Source of the DNA: Ctena decussata | Taxonomy: Eukaryota; Mollusca; Bivalvia; Lucinida; Lucinidae | Direction of reading: 5' to 3' | NCBI GenBank assembly: GCA_963989385.1 | Contig: OZ022498.1 | Span: 3,541,501-3,605,500 of the forward strand | Length of the DNA: 64,000 nt | Shown: positions 45,634 through 58,600 of the stretch, one piece after another | How positions within the stretch are numbered: the stretch's first letter is position 1 | Layout: each line of letters begins with the position of its first letter | The notes under the pieces: generated by a model | The model's input: the letters and a program-made list of their open reading frames with translations, nothing else | What the model was told of the DNA's origin: nothing | Database searches by the model: none | Position numbers and translations under genes: made by a program

Positions 45634-45661
45634 TTTCAGCTTTATAGAAGGATGAACTGGT

Positions 45662-45787
45662 GGATTTTCACAAAGTTATGGACGGACACTCGGCGCCAGG
45701 TGTATGCAACTATGGTTACGTACCACTGAGCCACTTGGAGAATATCGTTACGAGAATTGAAACCGAACAGAAGAAGGATTTTCACAA
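45662..45787 (-). mobile_element. Mini-SINE with 12-bp TSD, copy 2
   Basis: 102-bp insert (45674-45775) flanked by GGATTTTCACAA on both sides. On the minus strand it matches 2886-2983: TTCTCGTAACGA, CCAAGTGGCTCAGTGGTACG, GGCGCCGAGTGTCCGTCC. This confirms a mobile family of about 100 bp. Confidence 0.8.
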
Positions 45788-46410
45788 GATTGTCCTGGCC
45801 AATCTTAGGATTTGATTTCGGTTTGGCCACTTTCATGAGTTTTATGAGACATTCGCCATGTTTTTTAGTTCTTTTACTCAAGCACAAAAGAGCACAAGCA
45901 TGCTTTACATTGATATGAGCCGAATAGCATTGTTACAATTTGGCAAACTATTTCCTTAAAGTTGGTGGAAATGGACTGACGCATTTAACAGGCATGACAA
46001 TATGGACAAGTAAGTGGCAATAATATAAAAACACTCTATATCTTTTCCAGAAAACTTTATTTTAGCTTCAGAACATAAATTGCTATGAGAAAATACATCT
46101 ATAAGATCTAAGAGTCAGAGAGAGAGAGAGAGAGATAGAAAGAAAGACAGAGTAGTGTAAACCTCTCTCCCCACATGCAGAAAATTTTTACTCCCATATG
46201 ACAGATCTGGTCAAGAAACTTTGCTCCCCTAATATGACTTCTTTTCTGCTGGTTTGATAAGGGAGACAAACACATTCCAAGTTTCGAGAGAGTGCCTTAC
46301 CAGTGTGTGTGTATACATGCGTACAACAGAATTAGATTACACGTATTCAAGAACTAATTAAAGGTTAGAGAAAATCACACTTTTCCACTGTATGAATTTC
46401 AAGTAGCATG
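45788..46410. other. Intergenic, no gene seen
   Basis: An AG dinucleotide repeat at about 46117-46135 is the only structure noticed. Confidence 0.6.
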
Positions 46411-47637
46411 TCACTTATAATTTGAGAAGAGCATGGCATACACTGTATGCCATGCTCCTCTCAAATTATAAGTGAGATGACGTCACAGATCTGTTACCAT
46501 AGCAACTATGGAATTACCAACTGTTGTGCTTAGTACTTTGGCAGAATGACGTTCTAATGACATCATTCAGACATTAATATGAACTCTTCGTTGCTTTGGT
46601 AACAGATACACTCATTTGACCTATTCCGGTGGATTCACCTATTCCGGTGTATCCTGTTTCTTTCTCTGCAACGAAACAAGCTAGAAGCGAAATGATTTTT
46701 AGGTAATTACTTTCAATATTTATTTGTCAAACCCACATAAAGTAAGGATCTCATTTATCAATCAAAGATACGGAAAACTGAGTTTAAAAGTGGCTGGTAA
46801 TGCATATTTAACAAGAAAAATGACATATGTTTTCAGGCCAACTGTGAAAATAGGGTCGGACAATATTTGTGTAAACAAATATGTCCTTAACCTATATGTC
46901 TGTCGATTACTAATTTTACTAGCTATCTAAACCGATAAATATCAAAATGAAATAAAATCAGTTACTTAGGTTTATTGAAATTTTAATTTATTAGCTCATT
47001 TAGCCTATTCCGGCGGATGGTATATTTGGGGAATGTCTCTGAGTTCTAAAATCCATATTAGTGCTGCATTCACGTCATGCAATTTGAATATGCAAGTAAA
47101 ACTCCATAAGGCTTTATTTTGAATTGTCATTTATCATAGAATCCTGGATAAAAATATCAAACATTGTACTTACGAGCACTGAATCACCGAAATAATTTTT
47201 CAGTGAAGCCGTGTGCAAAATCAGATGTTTTAAATAATCAATTATGTCAAATAAACATTTGTTTGCATAAAATCATCTTTCATCGAGCTAGTAATAATCC
47301 GACGGTTTACTTTTGGGGCGCCCCTCGGCGGTTCTTTCGATGTATTGTAAAAAATTTACAGATCCACCGGAATAAAAGAAGGTGCGTTGAAATAGGATAA
47401 AAGACAACGTCTGGTTGTCGTCAGATTTACATATCTTCCTCGAATAGTTTGTGAACCCAAACAAAGTGCCTCAAACAGGAGGCTTTTATTTATTTAATGA
47501 CACAAATAAATTAAAAAATGACAGTGTATTTAGACTGTAGCGCACGGTTGACTAAAACATGCGTTGGAATAGGTCAAATGACTGTATATGACGTCATTAG
47601 TTCCGGAGCATGGCAAACAGTGTATGCCATGCTCTGC
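46411..47637. mobile_element. Element with terminal GAGCATGGCAT hairpins
   Basis: The left end is a near-perfect palindrome (46411-46474, CACTTATAATTTGAG...CTCAAATTATAAGTG around GCATGGCATACACTGTATGC). The right end has GAGCATGGCAAACAGTGTATGCCATGCTC (core) at 47606-47634. Inverted CATTTGACCTATTCC (46612) and GGAATAGGTCAAATG (47569) lie just inside, with repeated CCTATTCCGGTGGAT motifs. TGACGTCA near 46476, and TGACGTCATTAG near 47589. No transposase; a non-autonomous or composite element. Confidence 0.45.
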
Positions 47638-48039
47638 CAATTTTTCAATGACATTATAGACTGAATTTTTTTCAACAGAAACTTCAGATTTTCTCAAACA
47701 AATAATTACTCTTAACTCATTCAATTCCATGTTGTACCAGCGAGAGATAGTGCTCCGGATAAGGCGAGTATCTGATGATAATTCAATGATAAATTTTGTA
47801 AACTATAAAACAAAAGAAACAACCAAATGTTAAGACCCCTCATTAAAACTACCTGGGTAAGTCATTTCTAATGAGGGGTAACACCATGCAGCCAAACCAG
47901 TCTTAAGCAAACACCTAGAAGGGACAACCATAAACTGCTGGCTTAAGGCAAAGTACATGCTTAATACAGGTCAATTTGTACTGAAAATGCTACCTTAGGG
48001 TATGAGATTTTGGCCTGTTAAGGTTTTTGCTTTAACAAA

Positions 48040-48215
48040 AAAAAAAAAAAAATTACCCCTGTTATCATCAAAAACCTTTTCATTTGATGAGAGAGAGAGA
48101 GAGAGAGCCAAAGATCTGGAGAGAGAGATTGAGAGAGATCTGAAGAGAGAGAGAGAGATTTTGGGTATTACAGCCCTTTCCAGAGTTATTTCAGACTGTT
48201 TGGGAGAGAGGAAGA
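48040..48215. repeat. A-tract and GA-rich simple repeats
   Basis: A run of 16 A at 48037-48052, then GAGAGAGAGAGAGAG tracts at 48091-48106 and 48119-48158. The ORF across it (48002-48253) is a product of the repeat. Confidence 0.8.
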
Positions 48216-48296
48216 GGATGGAGGGGTCATCAAACTACATATACTACCCCTGAATCAGATGTGTAGAAACTAGAAGCCTCGGCCATAGAACTACAG

Positions 48297-48474
48297 AACC
48301 CAGTTGTTCAAAGCATTTTTGTTGAAAAAAAATGTGAGGAGCTGTTGCAGTGCAAAAGCTTCTCACAATTTTTCAACAAAAAATATTGGCATATTTGAGC
48401 TATTAACTAAAGTTTGAAATTTTAACAAATCGTTAGCTAATGATGTGCCGTTAGTTTGGAATAACTGGGCCCAG
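48297..48474. mobile_element. GGGCCCAGTTGTTC MITE, copy 1
   Basis: CCCAGTTGTTCAAAGC at left and TTTGGAATAACTGGGCCCAG at right, AT-rich interior with GTTAGCTAATGATG. Same family as 49877-50098. Confidence 0.7.
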
Positions 48475-48662
48475 ATCTTTATATTTTTTGTTTACTATTG
48501 CACTATACTACAAACATGTGGAACTATAAAACAAAAACAGAAGCACTTCTTTCCACGTACAACAAGAATTTCTCAGAAACCATGCATTGTCTTTTGATCT
48601 GTGCCGGTGCATTGCCACTGTAAAGGACTTAACACTTCAGGAGCAATAATGAAAGTAGTTGA

Positions 48663-48732
48663 ATTTGCAAACAGCACAGATCCAGATGAGGTGGCTCATA
48701 ATGAGCCACCTCATCCGGATCTTCACTGTTTG
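48663..48732. repeat. GATGAG hairpin, family copy
   Basis: TTTGCAAACAGCACAGATCC with GATGAGGTGGCTCAT pairing to ATGAGCCACCTCATC, then GATCTTCACTGTTTGC; followed by GAATTCTCAATATGACAT as in copy 1. Confidence 0.75.
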
Positions 48733-48954
48733 CCCTCCAGCCTTTGAATTCTCAATATGACATAGCTTGGACAAAACTTTTTTTTGAAATTTTGCCCTAT
48801 ACTGTTGTCTGTACAACCTGCCAAGGTCTGCTTTATTCATAAATGCAACCAAAAAATATGAATTTTCATATTTAACGGTTACAATTGTTAAACTGTTACG
48901 TTTACATACTATCAGTACGCCAAATTTTAATGCATTGCAGCACAGTTTAATGGA

Positions 48955-49128
48955 AAAAAAAATCAAACAAAACACTGTTTCAACTATTCCCCACCCACTT
49001 AAAAGTCATATGAATCCTTAAGGTGTTACCTTAAGGATTCATATCACTTTTAAGTGGGTGGAACACCTTAAGGATTCATAGCACTTTTAAGTGGGTGGGG
49101 AATAGCTGAAACAGTGTTTTGTTTTTTT
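48955..49128. repeat. Palindrome with third repeated arm
   Basis: AACACTGTTTCAACTATTCC and CCACCCACTTAAAAGT (48972-49008) recur inverted at 49083-49123. A middle copy of ACTTTTAAGTGGGTGG (49049) makes three arms around two CCTTAAGG centres. Located in the 3' flank of TACC. Confidence 0.7.
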
Positions 49129-49138
49129 GGGGGGTAAA

Positions 49139-49400
49139 CCTCAATGGTTACTGCCATTTTCACAAAGGGAATCAACTTTTGTGACTTCCTATTTGCTTCC
49201 CTGGATGGTGAAGCCTTCCAAACTAGGGTCTACTCTTAAAGAAAATTTGCTCCTAGGGAAGCAGAGTTGACCCCCACTGAAAAGAGAAAAAAAAATGGCA
49301 GAGTTGCTTCCCCTGAAAGTGGACAAGTTGCTTCCCCTGGAAGTGGACAAGTTGCTTCCCCTGAAAGTGGACTTTTCACCTGAATTCTGGTGCTATTGCT
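49139..49400. repeat. GGTCTACTCTT-family repeat, 3' flank of TACC
   Basis: Contains CTAGGGTCTACTCTTAAAG and its partner GGGAAGCAGAGTTGACCCCC, plus three tandem copies of a ~22-bp GTTGCTTCCCCTGAAAGTGG unit at about 49309-49371. Related fragments: 120-190, 57600-57755, 58010-58040, 59600-59665. Confidence 0.55.
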
Positions 49401-49575
49401 AGATTATCAAACAATAAAATCCCAACAACTTTCCACGAGAACAGTATGTGCATGGTCTGTCTATTTCCATGATTAATTAGGCACCAAAATCAAACTCAGC
49501 AAAACTATCATTTTGTACAATCTGTTGCCATAGAGACATGTATTTTTTATCTGCCACTTCTAAGCAAATCCTTCA

Positions 49576-49638
49576 TCAATTTCCTGAGTTCTGAATCAAC
49601 TGGTCACAGATTTCAGTCAAGTTTTTGTTTTCCTCTTT
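49576..49638 (-). CDS. TACC: TACC last coding exon
   Basis: Acceptor TTTTGTTTTACAG, then 20 codons KEENKNLTEICDQLIQNSGN and TGA. It corresponds to the K-E-N-x-x-L-x-x-I-C-D-x-L-I end of the TACC domain. 3' UTR follows below 49576; no clear poly-A signal was found. Confidence 0.88.
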   Translation of the reverse strand, partial: KEENKNLTEICDQLIQNSGN

Positions 49639-52600
49639 CTGTAAAACAAAAGAAATAGAAATCAAGTGCTTGCATAGATGGATGGACGTATGACTTACAA
49701 TTCAACTTCCTTTTCAAAAGTACTTAATTACAATGAAGCATTCTCTTTTGCCATTCTGACAGGAAGTATAACTATGGTTTTGACGTCCTTTTCAACAGTA
49801 CTTAATTTTGGTGAAGCGTTCACTTTTACCATTTTGACCGGAAGTATAACTATGGTTCTGCAAGTTTAAATGCCAATCTGGGCCCAGTTGTTCTGGGCTC
49901 AGTTGTTCAAATCATCGTTAGCCTACCAAGCTTGTTAAGAGGTCAACTTGTTAAGTGTTTTATGACTTTATAACCAAATACACAGACATTTTTTGTTGAA
50001 AGTTTGAGAAGCTTTTGCAATGCAAAATTTTGATTGAAATTGAAGTTTTAATGAAACATTAACTAACGATGTCCTTAATTTTGAACAACTGGGCCCAGGT
50101 GTAACATGGAGAAAATCGTTGCTGCGTATTGAGATACCGGTATCAATGTATTTAGCATGCATTTATGACAAAAAAAAAATGTTGAAATTAATGATTGATT
50201 TCAATACTTATATTGCCTCAAATATGAGGAACGAGAAAACCTTAAATTTAGAGAAGGTAAGGTCAGCCTGGATTATCTCCCCATGCCCTTGGGTCTGAAT
50301 CACAAATACATGTAATCTGATTTCATACATTTTACATATTCGTGGAGGTTTGCTAAGGAAAATATGCACAGTTTATACTTCTGAAGATTTGGACCGCTTG
50401 TGCCAGTCTTACAGGGAAAATTCTTGCCTTAAGCATAGGAATTCTTTTGAAAGGATACACTCTCATCTAATAACCAAGAAATACAGTATAATATCATATT
50501 TCCACTACATGTACCAGATCTGAAGTGAAAAAATTGATCTACCAAACTGTTAACCTCCACAACTCCATTTTCGAGATGGTGAGAAAAGCATGTTGAAGAG
50601 AAAATGTTTCCGTATGATAGTAAGTATAGGATTTTGATGTGAACACTGATCAACAAAATCACTTTTTTTTAAATCTAGGACTCTTTACTCTTCAAGATGA
50701 CGAAGTTCCCCTAACACCCATAAACATACACTACTAGTACAAGTATCATGAATGACTTGTATATACAGTCAACTCTTGATATCTTGAACACTGATATCTC
50801 TAAGTATCTCTTATATCAACGAATACAGTTTGGGCACAATCCCTGCTTTTATTTTAATTTCAACTCCTGTTATCTCAAACTACTGATATCTTAAAGTAAA
50901 TTTTCTGGAACCAGAAAATTTACTTTGAGATATCAAAAGTTTGGAATAAATTTCAACTTTGAGATACGTACAGTTGATTGTAGCTCATAGGGAGCTTTTA
51001 TTGCTTTGACCACAGAAAAAAAAATCTTTCAATTCTGACTTTAAACAATTATTTTTCATGATTTCAAACATGTTAGCCCTGTGTCAGTGAAATAATACCT
51101 GGGGGACAAAACTTTGAACATAATAGGAAGCTTATATTACTTTTATTGCAAGTTCAGCTAAGTCCCTTACAGCACCTATTTTATATAGATATTCTCATGA
51201 TGTTATACATGTATATAGCCTGCTTTATAGATATTTTCATGGTTTAATACATGTTTATGTATATAGTCCTGGAACAGGGGCAGATAACTTTGGTGGACAG
51301 AATTCTTCTTAAAATAGGAAACATATGACATATGCCAAATTTGAAGAAAATCCGCCATTACTAACTAAAGTTATCCAATGGAAACAAAGTGCTCACAGAC
51401 AGATGAACATATGATGGACGAACAGACACACACATGAGCAGCCAGCGGGGAAAACATGATAGCCCACCACTAATGTGTGTAATGGGTATAAAATAACAAA
51501 ACAATACAAACCTTCTGTTCTAGCTGCCTTTCCAGATTTTCAATTTTCATGCTCAAGATTTTCTTGGCGGCTTCGTGTTTATTCTGATCAGCTGTAAGCT
51601 CAGCCTTTAGTCTTGTTATTTCCTGCGTAGACCTATATTAAAACAGTAGTACTGTGTTAAAACTTAGGCCAAAAAATAATCTCTTGGTTCCGGTTACCCT
51701 ACCCACCCTATGTTTTTGGGGCCTAATCAAACTTTTTTATGGCCTCATGGAATTTTAAAGTCTATTTTTAGGCTATTTTAAAGGATTTTTATACATTTTG
51801 CATACAAAAAAATTTTTACTAAAGAAGAAAGTTTGCCTATCTACCAACCCTAAAAATTTTCGAGACGTAATTGAAAACAAGACATTTTTTTCTTTTGCCC
51901 TTAAAATTTGCAAACAGCGTAGATCAAAATGAGGCAGCTCATTTAGATCTACACTTTTTGCCTTCTAGTCTTCTAATTCTAAATATGATATATTTTTTTA
52001 GATTTTGCAGACCTCCGCCCCATTTCAGATTGCCTTAAAACACAGACTATCTTTTAGCTATTGAATATTTTACCTTTACCGTAATGCAACACTATTCATT
52101 GATTAGTGCTTAACACATGTTAAAGGCGACACGAAATCAGGCCTTGGATTTTGTAATCCGTAATCCACATTTTATAGCTTTACGAGTTAACATTAAATAT
52201 ACAGATAGAAACATCTAAGCCAATAGTGCAGACCCAGATCTGAGTGCTCAGCAGAAGCAATTTCATCCGGGTTTATACTGTTTTCCTACAATCTTATTAA
52301 AAGACTCCCTGACAAACAGATTTTAGCCAGGCCGCGTAGCGCAATCGGTAGGGCACCTGACTCGTAAGTCAGAGGTCCTGGGTTCGAAACCCGGTCTGGC
52401 CACATACTTTCGTTTCTCCTTCCGCTGATTCAAGAAGGGCAGTTGTCAGTTACTGGCAAAAGTATGTGCATTTAGTACTGGTTAACCGCTTAGGAGGTCT
52501 AAGCCTGCCCAGGAATAGTGTGGTTAGGTTAACTGACTGTCCCGACATGACCATAGTTGTTTACCGTGGAGGTTAAGCATCAAATCAATCAATCTAACAG

Positions 52601-55600
52601 ATTTTATATACTGTATTACAGTATAAATCCTAATGAACACCCTTGCTGTAATAAACACCCCCTTTTCTGAAAATAATGATATATGAGCCGCGACACGACA
52701 AAACAAACAATGTGGTTGTGCACCCAGCGCAGACTCAGATCAGCCTGGGCATCCGCCCAGTCTGATCAGAGCCTTCGCTGTCCGCATGGAGGTAGCTTAG
52801 ACTCTTAGCTACCTTTTGAGCACTTAACGAACAGTCTGATCAAACTAGGGGGATGCCAAGGCTGATTTGTCTGCACTGGACGCACAACCACATTGTTGGT
52901 TTTCTCGTGTCACGGCTCATATTAATTTGCATGAATTCTTATTTGCTTCTCTGGTTGAGCATAGCTCTTTAAAATGGGGCCTACTCCAAGCCATTTCCTA
53001 TGTAATACTTTTTGTGAAATTCACAAAGGTGAAACAGAGGCACATTTGAAAATCATTTAAAAATGACTTTTCTTATGAATGAAACCCTTGTTACACACAC
53101 ATGAATACATATGTTTTCATGTGGTACTTACTTGGTATCCTTCTCATCTGCAGCCTTTTTGAAAGTGTGATATTTTTCCTCCATTTTCTTCAGTTTTTCC
53201 ATGACATCAGCAGCATATTTTTTCAATGTTTCCTCATTCTATTTAACAAAACAAAATTATGTCATAAACTAGAAAATTGTGTCTGTAAGACACTAATGAT
53301 GCCCCCGTGCAGTGCCTGTCAAAGGACATGTGTACATCCCTAAAGCACCTTTCAAGCACAAATGCTATTTACAAAGAATCCACTGAAAACATTACACAAA
53401 CTTTATACTCCACAGTGCAAAATGCAGCCCAAAATGACTAAGTTTAAAAGGCCATAATTCCTTCAGAATTATTTTTTTCCTATCAAAACCAACATGCAAC
53501 ATCTTCACTATGTCCACAACAAGTCTCCAATGTCTGAAAAACAGCCAATGAGAATTGTGGGAGGAGTTGATTACACAAAGTACTTACCCTACAATGCATA
53601 CATATGCCTGAAATGACTAAGTTCAAAAGGCTATAATTCTGTCAAAATTAATTCTGGCTCCAACAAAAACCCACATGCACATCTCCAATATGTCCTAAAC
53701 ATGTATGCAAAGTTTGGAAAAGATCGATTGAAAACTGAGGGAGGAGTTAATTACACAAACTCCACACCCTACAAATGTAAAAATTTGCCTAAAATGACTA
53801 AGTTCAAAAGGCCGTAATTCTGTCAAAATCAATTCTAGTTCCAACAAAAACCCACATGCACATCTTCAATATGTCCACAACATGTATGCAAGGTTTGAAA
53901 AAGATCCATTGAAACCTGTGGGAGGAGTTGATTACACAAACTACATACCCTACAATGCAAAAATTTGCCTAAAATTACTAAGTTCAAAAGGCTGTAATTC
54001 TGTCAAAATTAATTCTAGCTCCAACAAAAACCCACATGCACATCTTCAATATGTCCACAACATGTATGCGAAGTTTGAAAAAGATCCACTGAAAACTGTG
54101 GGAGGAGTTGATTACACAAACTCTATACCGTAAAGTGTGACGAACGGATGGACGGACGGACAGACAGGAGCAAATCTGAATGCCCCCTGACTATCATCAC
54201 GGGGGCATAAAAATATTTTGATACAAATGTGCTTTCATAGAAAATAAATGTTTTCTGAGTTCCAGATAAGGGGTAACAAGGATAATTTAGGAATAATTTT
54301 CCAAATATCTGCATAAACACGTTGTGACCCTCCTGGGGCTTTTCCAGGAAAAAGGGCATCCTCGGGCAGGACTATAAATTCATTTAAATATTTGGTGGCA
54401 GTTAGTGTTTAAAGACAAATATTCTCTACTATAGAGAACACACCCTCAGTCTTTATTGGTTTATGACCCTGTTATGTAATTACCTATGTGAAATGGGGTA
54501 TTTCCTTTGATGAAATAGCAGTGTCACTGGACTGTTGTATAACAGGATTATGAGACCCAATATACAAGAATATTTGTCTTTAAGGAATTAGAAACATTAC
54601 CATTTCTCATTGAAAAGGTAATTAAAATTTCCTGAGTGGTACCTCTCATAAAAAGCTCTAGAAGGGAGGCAAAAAGATGAAAAATATACTGAGAGAAATA
54701 AATTTAGCAATTTTCCAAAGGAAATTTTCTTTAGGGATAGTATTCCCAGGCTGTTGATCCCATATAGTAAGTTTAAGTTAGGAGACTGCAATTACATCAA
54801 ATTTGGACTAAAAAGGTGACTTAACGCATGTTTGACGTCACTTTAAATGAATTCACTCTTTGCGCGGGGTGACAAACAATTAAACAAAGAAAATTGTCAA
54901 AATGCTGTTGAAAGGTTTTAACTGGGTCCTTGAACAAGAAAACCGTAAATGGGTTTGTAAATAAACCCATAAGAAGCCGGCAATAGGGCATGTTAGTTTG
55001 ACTTTGAATTGCCAAAAATTCAACAGCCATTTTAAACATTATCAATTGACGTTTCGACTCGAATCTTTTTGCGCTTTATAACCGTCAACTTGGGAAACAC
55101 TATCATGCAAAAAGATTACCCCAGGTAATCCATTTGTTTTAATGCAACGACCAGAACCTTTCAAGATTTGAATGGAGGCGTCAAGTTTATGTTATAACGG
55201 AAATTGACAAAATCTGTGGATATGCAATAACCCTTATGCGCACTTAGAGAAGAGAAACTTTAAGTTCAATATTGTTGATGTGAAGAGGATCTTTGACGCT
55301 TTTAAAAATGACGTCAGAGTGACGCAACTGTCGAACCTGGCATGGTTAAATCTGCGGGAATAGTGCCAATTTACAGCAACACATTGCTTGACGCCATGCC
55401 ATTGCAGTTTGGTTCAAGATTTTGGAACAATTCGTTGACGGTGACTTTTGCTCAGTCTCAACTGCTTTGTGAATGCCAATGTTGACGGCGTCATAAGCAC
55501 ATTTACGTTTATCATGGTAACAATCTTTTAGAACACAACACTGTGTCCTTGTACACAAATGTCTACACCGCCGCAAATTGGTTCTGGTGTAAGATTTGAA

Positions 55601-58600
55601 AATGAAATAGCGCCTGAAAAAAGATGAGTTGCATAAAAGATTTATGGCATTTTTGGGGTTAAACCCATGGGTACAAATGTGACGCGATTCTGCTCTATAA
55701 ATAAACTTTCGACCTTAATTTTTTGGGTTTCTGGTACCAAAAGGATACCTTACACAGCGGAAACCATACAATCTCCCACTTTTTAAATAAGTCTTAATTA
55801 TTCTCCGATTTGTAAAAACTTGCTAAATTTATTTCCCTCAGTATAGTAGATTACTTCATCTGCAAGTAGACTCATTCACCTTAATAATGCTCATTAGAAG
55901 TATTTTGACCAGAGCTCTAGATAAGAGGGAGTATTTGGTGATAATTGGGGATAATTTTTGCTAAATCTGCATAAAAACATATGTTGTGACCCCTCATCTG
56001 AACCGTCTCGACGAGACGGTTCAGATGAGGGGTCACAACATATGGTTTCAATGAGAAATAAAAAAAAATTGTCCCTCAATTATCATCAAATACCCCTTTT
56101 ATCTAGTGCTCTGTTTTGACAGTGGCAGATTTTTTTTTTTAGGCTCTAACTAACACACCACCCCACCTTCATAATATGCAATGCCCCCAGGATGTTTAAT
56201 AGGATTAATATGGTAACCCACCTTTCTCTGGTCCTCTACAACTGTCTTTAGTTTCTCGTACCGCCTGTGTAGGTCAGCAAAGGAGTTCTCCACTCCCTGT
56301 ACATCTTCAAACATCTACAATAGTTAATGGTTACACATCTGACCGTTGAAACACACTCAAAAAAAACAACCAACAAAATTTACAGCTGCAAAATTTCAAA
56401 ACTGTTTAGTCCAAGCTATATCATATTGAAAATTCAAGGACTAGACGGCTAGCACTGCAAGCAGTCTCATCTGGATCTGCCTTGTTTGCAAATGCAACTG
56501 TTTTCGTTTTAATATAGCTTTTTAAGGGTAATGATAAGACACAAACACGAATCAGCCAGGAGTGACCAGTGCTGTCCAACTGCAACCAGCACACTCATAC
56601 AAACTGGCTTTTTGCCCAACTTGGTTTTTATCTGTTCAATGTATAAAATATGACTTAATATGTATTTAGGCACAACCTAGAAACGGGCATGGCATTTTAG
56701 GTCTAGCTTTCAGCAATCTTCACACCTTATCTGTTCCTTCAGTCTAACAGAGGTGCGGTGTTTCGTGGTTCCAGTTTACGCGATGCGGTACGGGGTTTTA
56801 CCTACGGTTCTGGTCAAACGTGTCCAAGCAGACGACGTAGCCTTGGCGTAAAAATTGATAATTTGAAAAGAAAACATTTAGAATTCAAGTTTATCTCGAT
56901 AATATAAAAACATGAAAGTACGTTTTTCTGTTTATTTTTCTATATATTTCTAAGAACCGACCGGCTCTGCAGGGTTCGAAATCTTCTTAGAGCGTCTTTC
57001 GTTTTGACGGCAAATAGAGTGGAACAATTCTATCTAAATATTTATTTTTTCGTTTTTTGTTTTTATTTGATCTCATCAACTTTTGTTTATCTGTCGTGTT
57101 TGAAGAAGTATGAAAGAAGCATAAAACAATAAATTGCTGTTGCTTTATTGTGCAAAAAATGACTGGAACTCGGAGAACGTTGTTTTCTCCGAGATTTGCA
57201 ATGTTTACAAAGGTAAAAGCCATAGGGTTATTTTTTCATTTGTTGTTTTTCCTACGTATTACCTATAGGCCGGCTGTCCGCTGGCCCCTTCGCCCGTATT
57301 ACAAAATTTCCCTAATTTTATACTTTTGATAACTTGAGCTGTATCAAAAGGTATAATAATTACAATTTAAATACAAGTCTTTCTGACTATACAGGGTTCC
57401 TATAGAAGACAAGCTTCAAATTCGCTGATAATTCTCTGACAAAATGCGAGTTCTCCCTCACCACTAGAATGCATTATTTGTTCTGTCTCCCCTTCTGCTT
57501 TAGAATGCATTATGATCCGAATTGTTTCTATTCTGTGTCACATGCAAAATATATCTGCTTTGTGCTAGAAAGCGCCAACATTAAAGAAATTTGGAGCTTG
57601 GTAAATGGGTTTCAACCTTTTTTTTCAGAGGGGAACAACTTTTCTGACTTTCTTTTTTGCTTCCCCTTCCAAACAGGGGTCTACTCTTGAAGGAAAGAAT
57701 TTGTTCCTATAGGAGCAAATTCTTTCCTTTAGAAATTGACCCCTATTGAGAAGGGTTAGTTGGTTGGTTGGTTTGGGTTTAACAGCCCTTTTAGACGGTA
57801 TTTCAGTCCATATTGGGCCGTCTCCCAGAGAGGGGAGAAAGAAAAGAGAAGTGATAGATGAGAGCAAAAAAATACAAACAACCCCCACCCGCACTTACTG
57901 CAGGCACAGTAGGCCCTTGCCTTACTATTATCCAAATCAGTAGGACGGCCCGGCACTGGAAGATACACACAGCACCATCGCACCACCCGACCACCCCTAT
58001 TGAGAAGGGAGACAAAAATGAAAATGGCAGTTGCTGCCCTTGAAAGTGTAACCACTGACCTTATATTTTAATATTTTACACTTGCCACTGACTTCCAATA
58101 GGTAAACCTTGTAGAGCAAGTAGCTTCATTCACCGATAAACGACAACTGATATCAAGACATGTCTATGGTAAAAAAAAACTCTCGATTGGTCCATGTACC
58201 GTTTGGTGATGGCTGTTCAATGTTACGGCCAAACTTGTTGTTGCTTACTTTTCTGCCACCCATATTTTGCATATTCTACTCCAAATTACGACAAAAATAG
58301 CACTGAAAGGGTCTAAAATAAGGTGTAAATGTAACAATGAAAATTTGATTTTTTCAGCATTCACGGTGTGAAGAGGCCAGTGCTCATCGATAAAATTCTA
58401 CAAGAAAAGCATCTGACTTCATGGAATTTTAGCTCCACCCACTGGATTCATAACACAATGAAAGCTGAAAAATCAAATTTTAATTCTTACGTGTTTTATC
58501 TAATTTGCCATTCCATAACAAAAAGTAGTGTTAGCTGATGCAAGAAGATCTTTTATTTCCTATCTGTTTCTCACCTGCTGTTTTTCTTTATTTAACGTTT

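Noticed and set aside
48002..48253. Arg/Glu-rich ORF
   Set aside because: Produced by GAGAGA repeats; no splice sites or homology.
52326..52402. Functional tRNA-Thr(CGT) gene
   Set aside because: Followed by a SINE body and AATC tail, flanked by an 11-bp target duplication, and with a 6- or 8-nt anticodon loop. Annotated as a SINE head.
53882..54133. 83-codon ORF
   Set aside because: Consists of two ~173-bp units of the 53269-54209 element; also inside a TACC intron.
56222..56314. Met at the start of this exon as the TACC start codon
   Set aside because: A good acceptor (CTATTGTAG) precedes it and two upstream exons join in phase, so the Met is internal.
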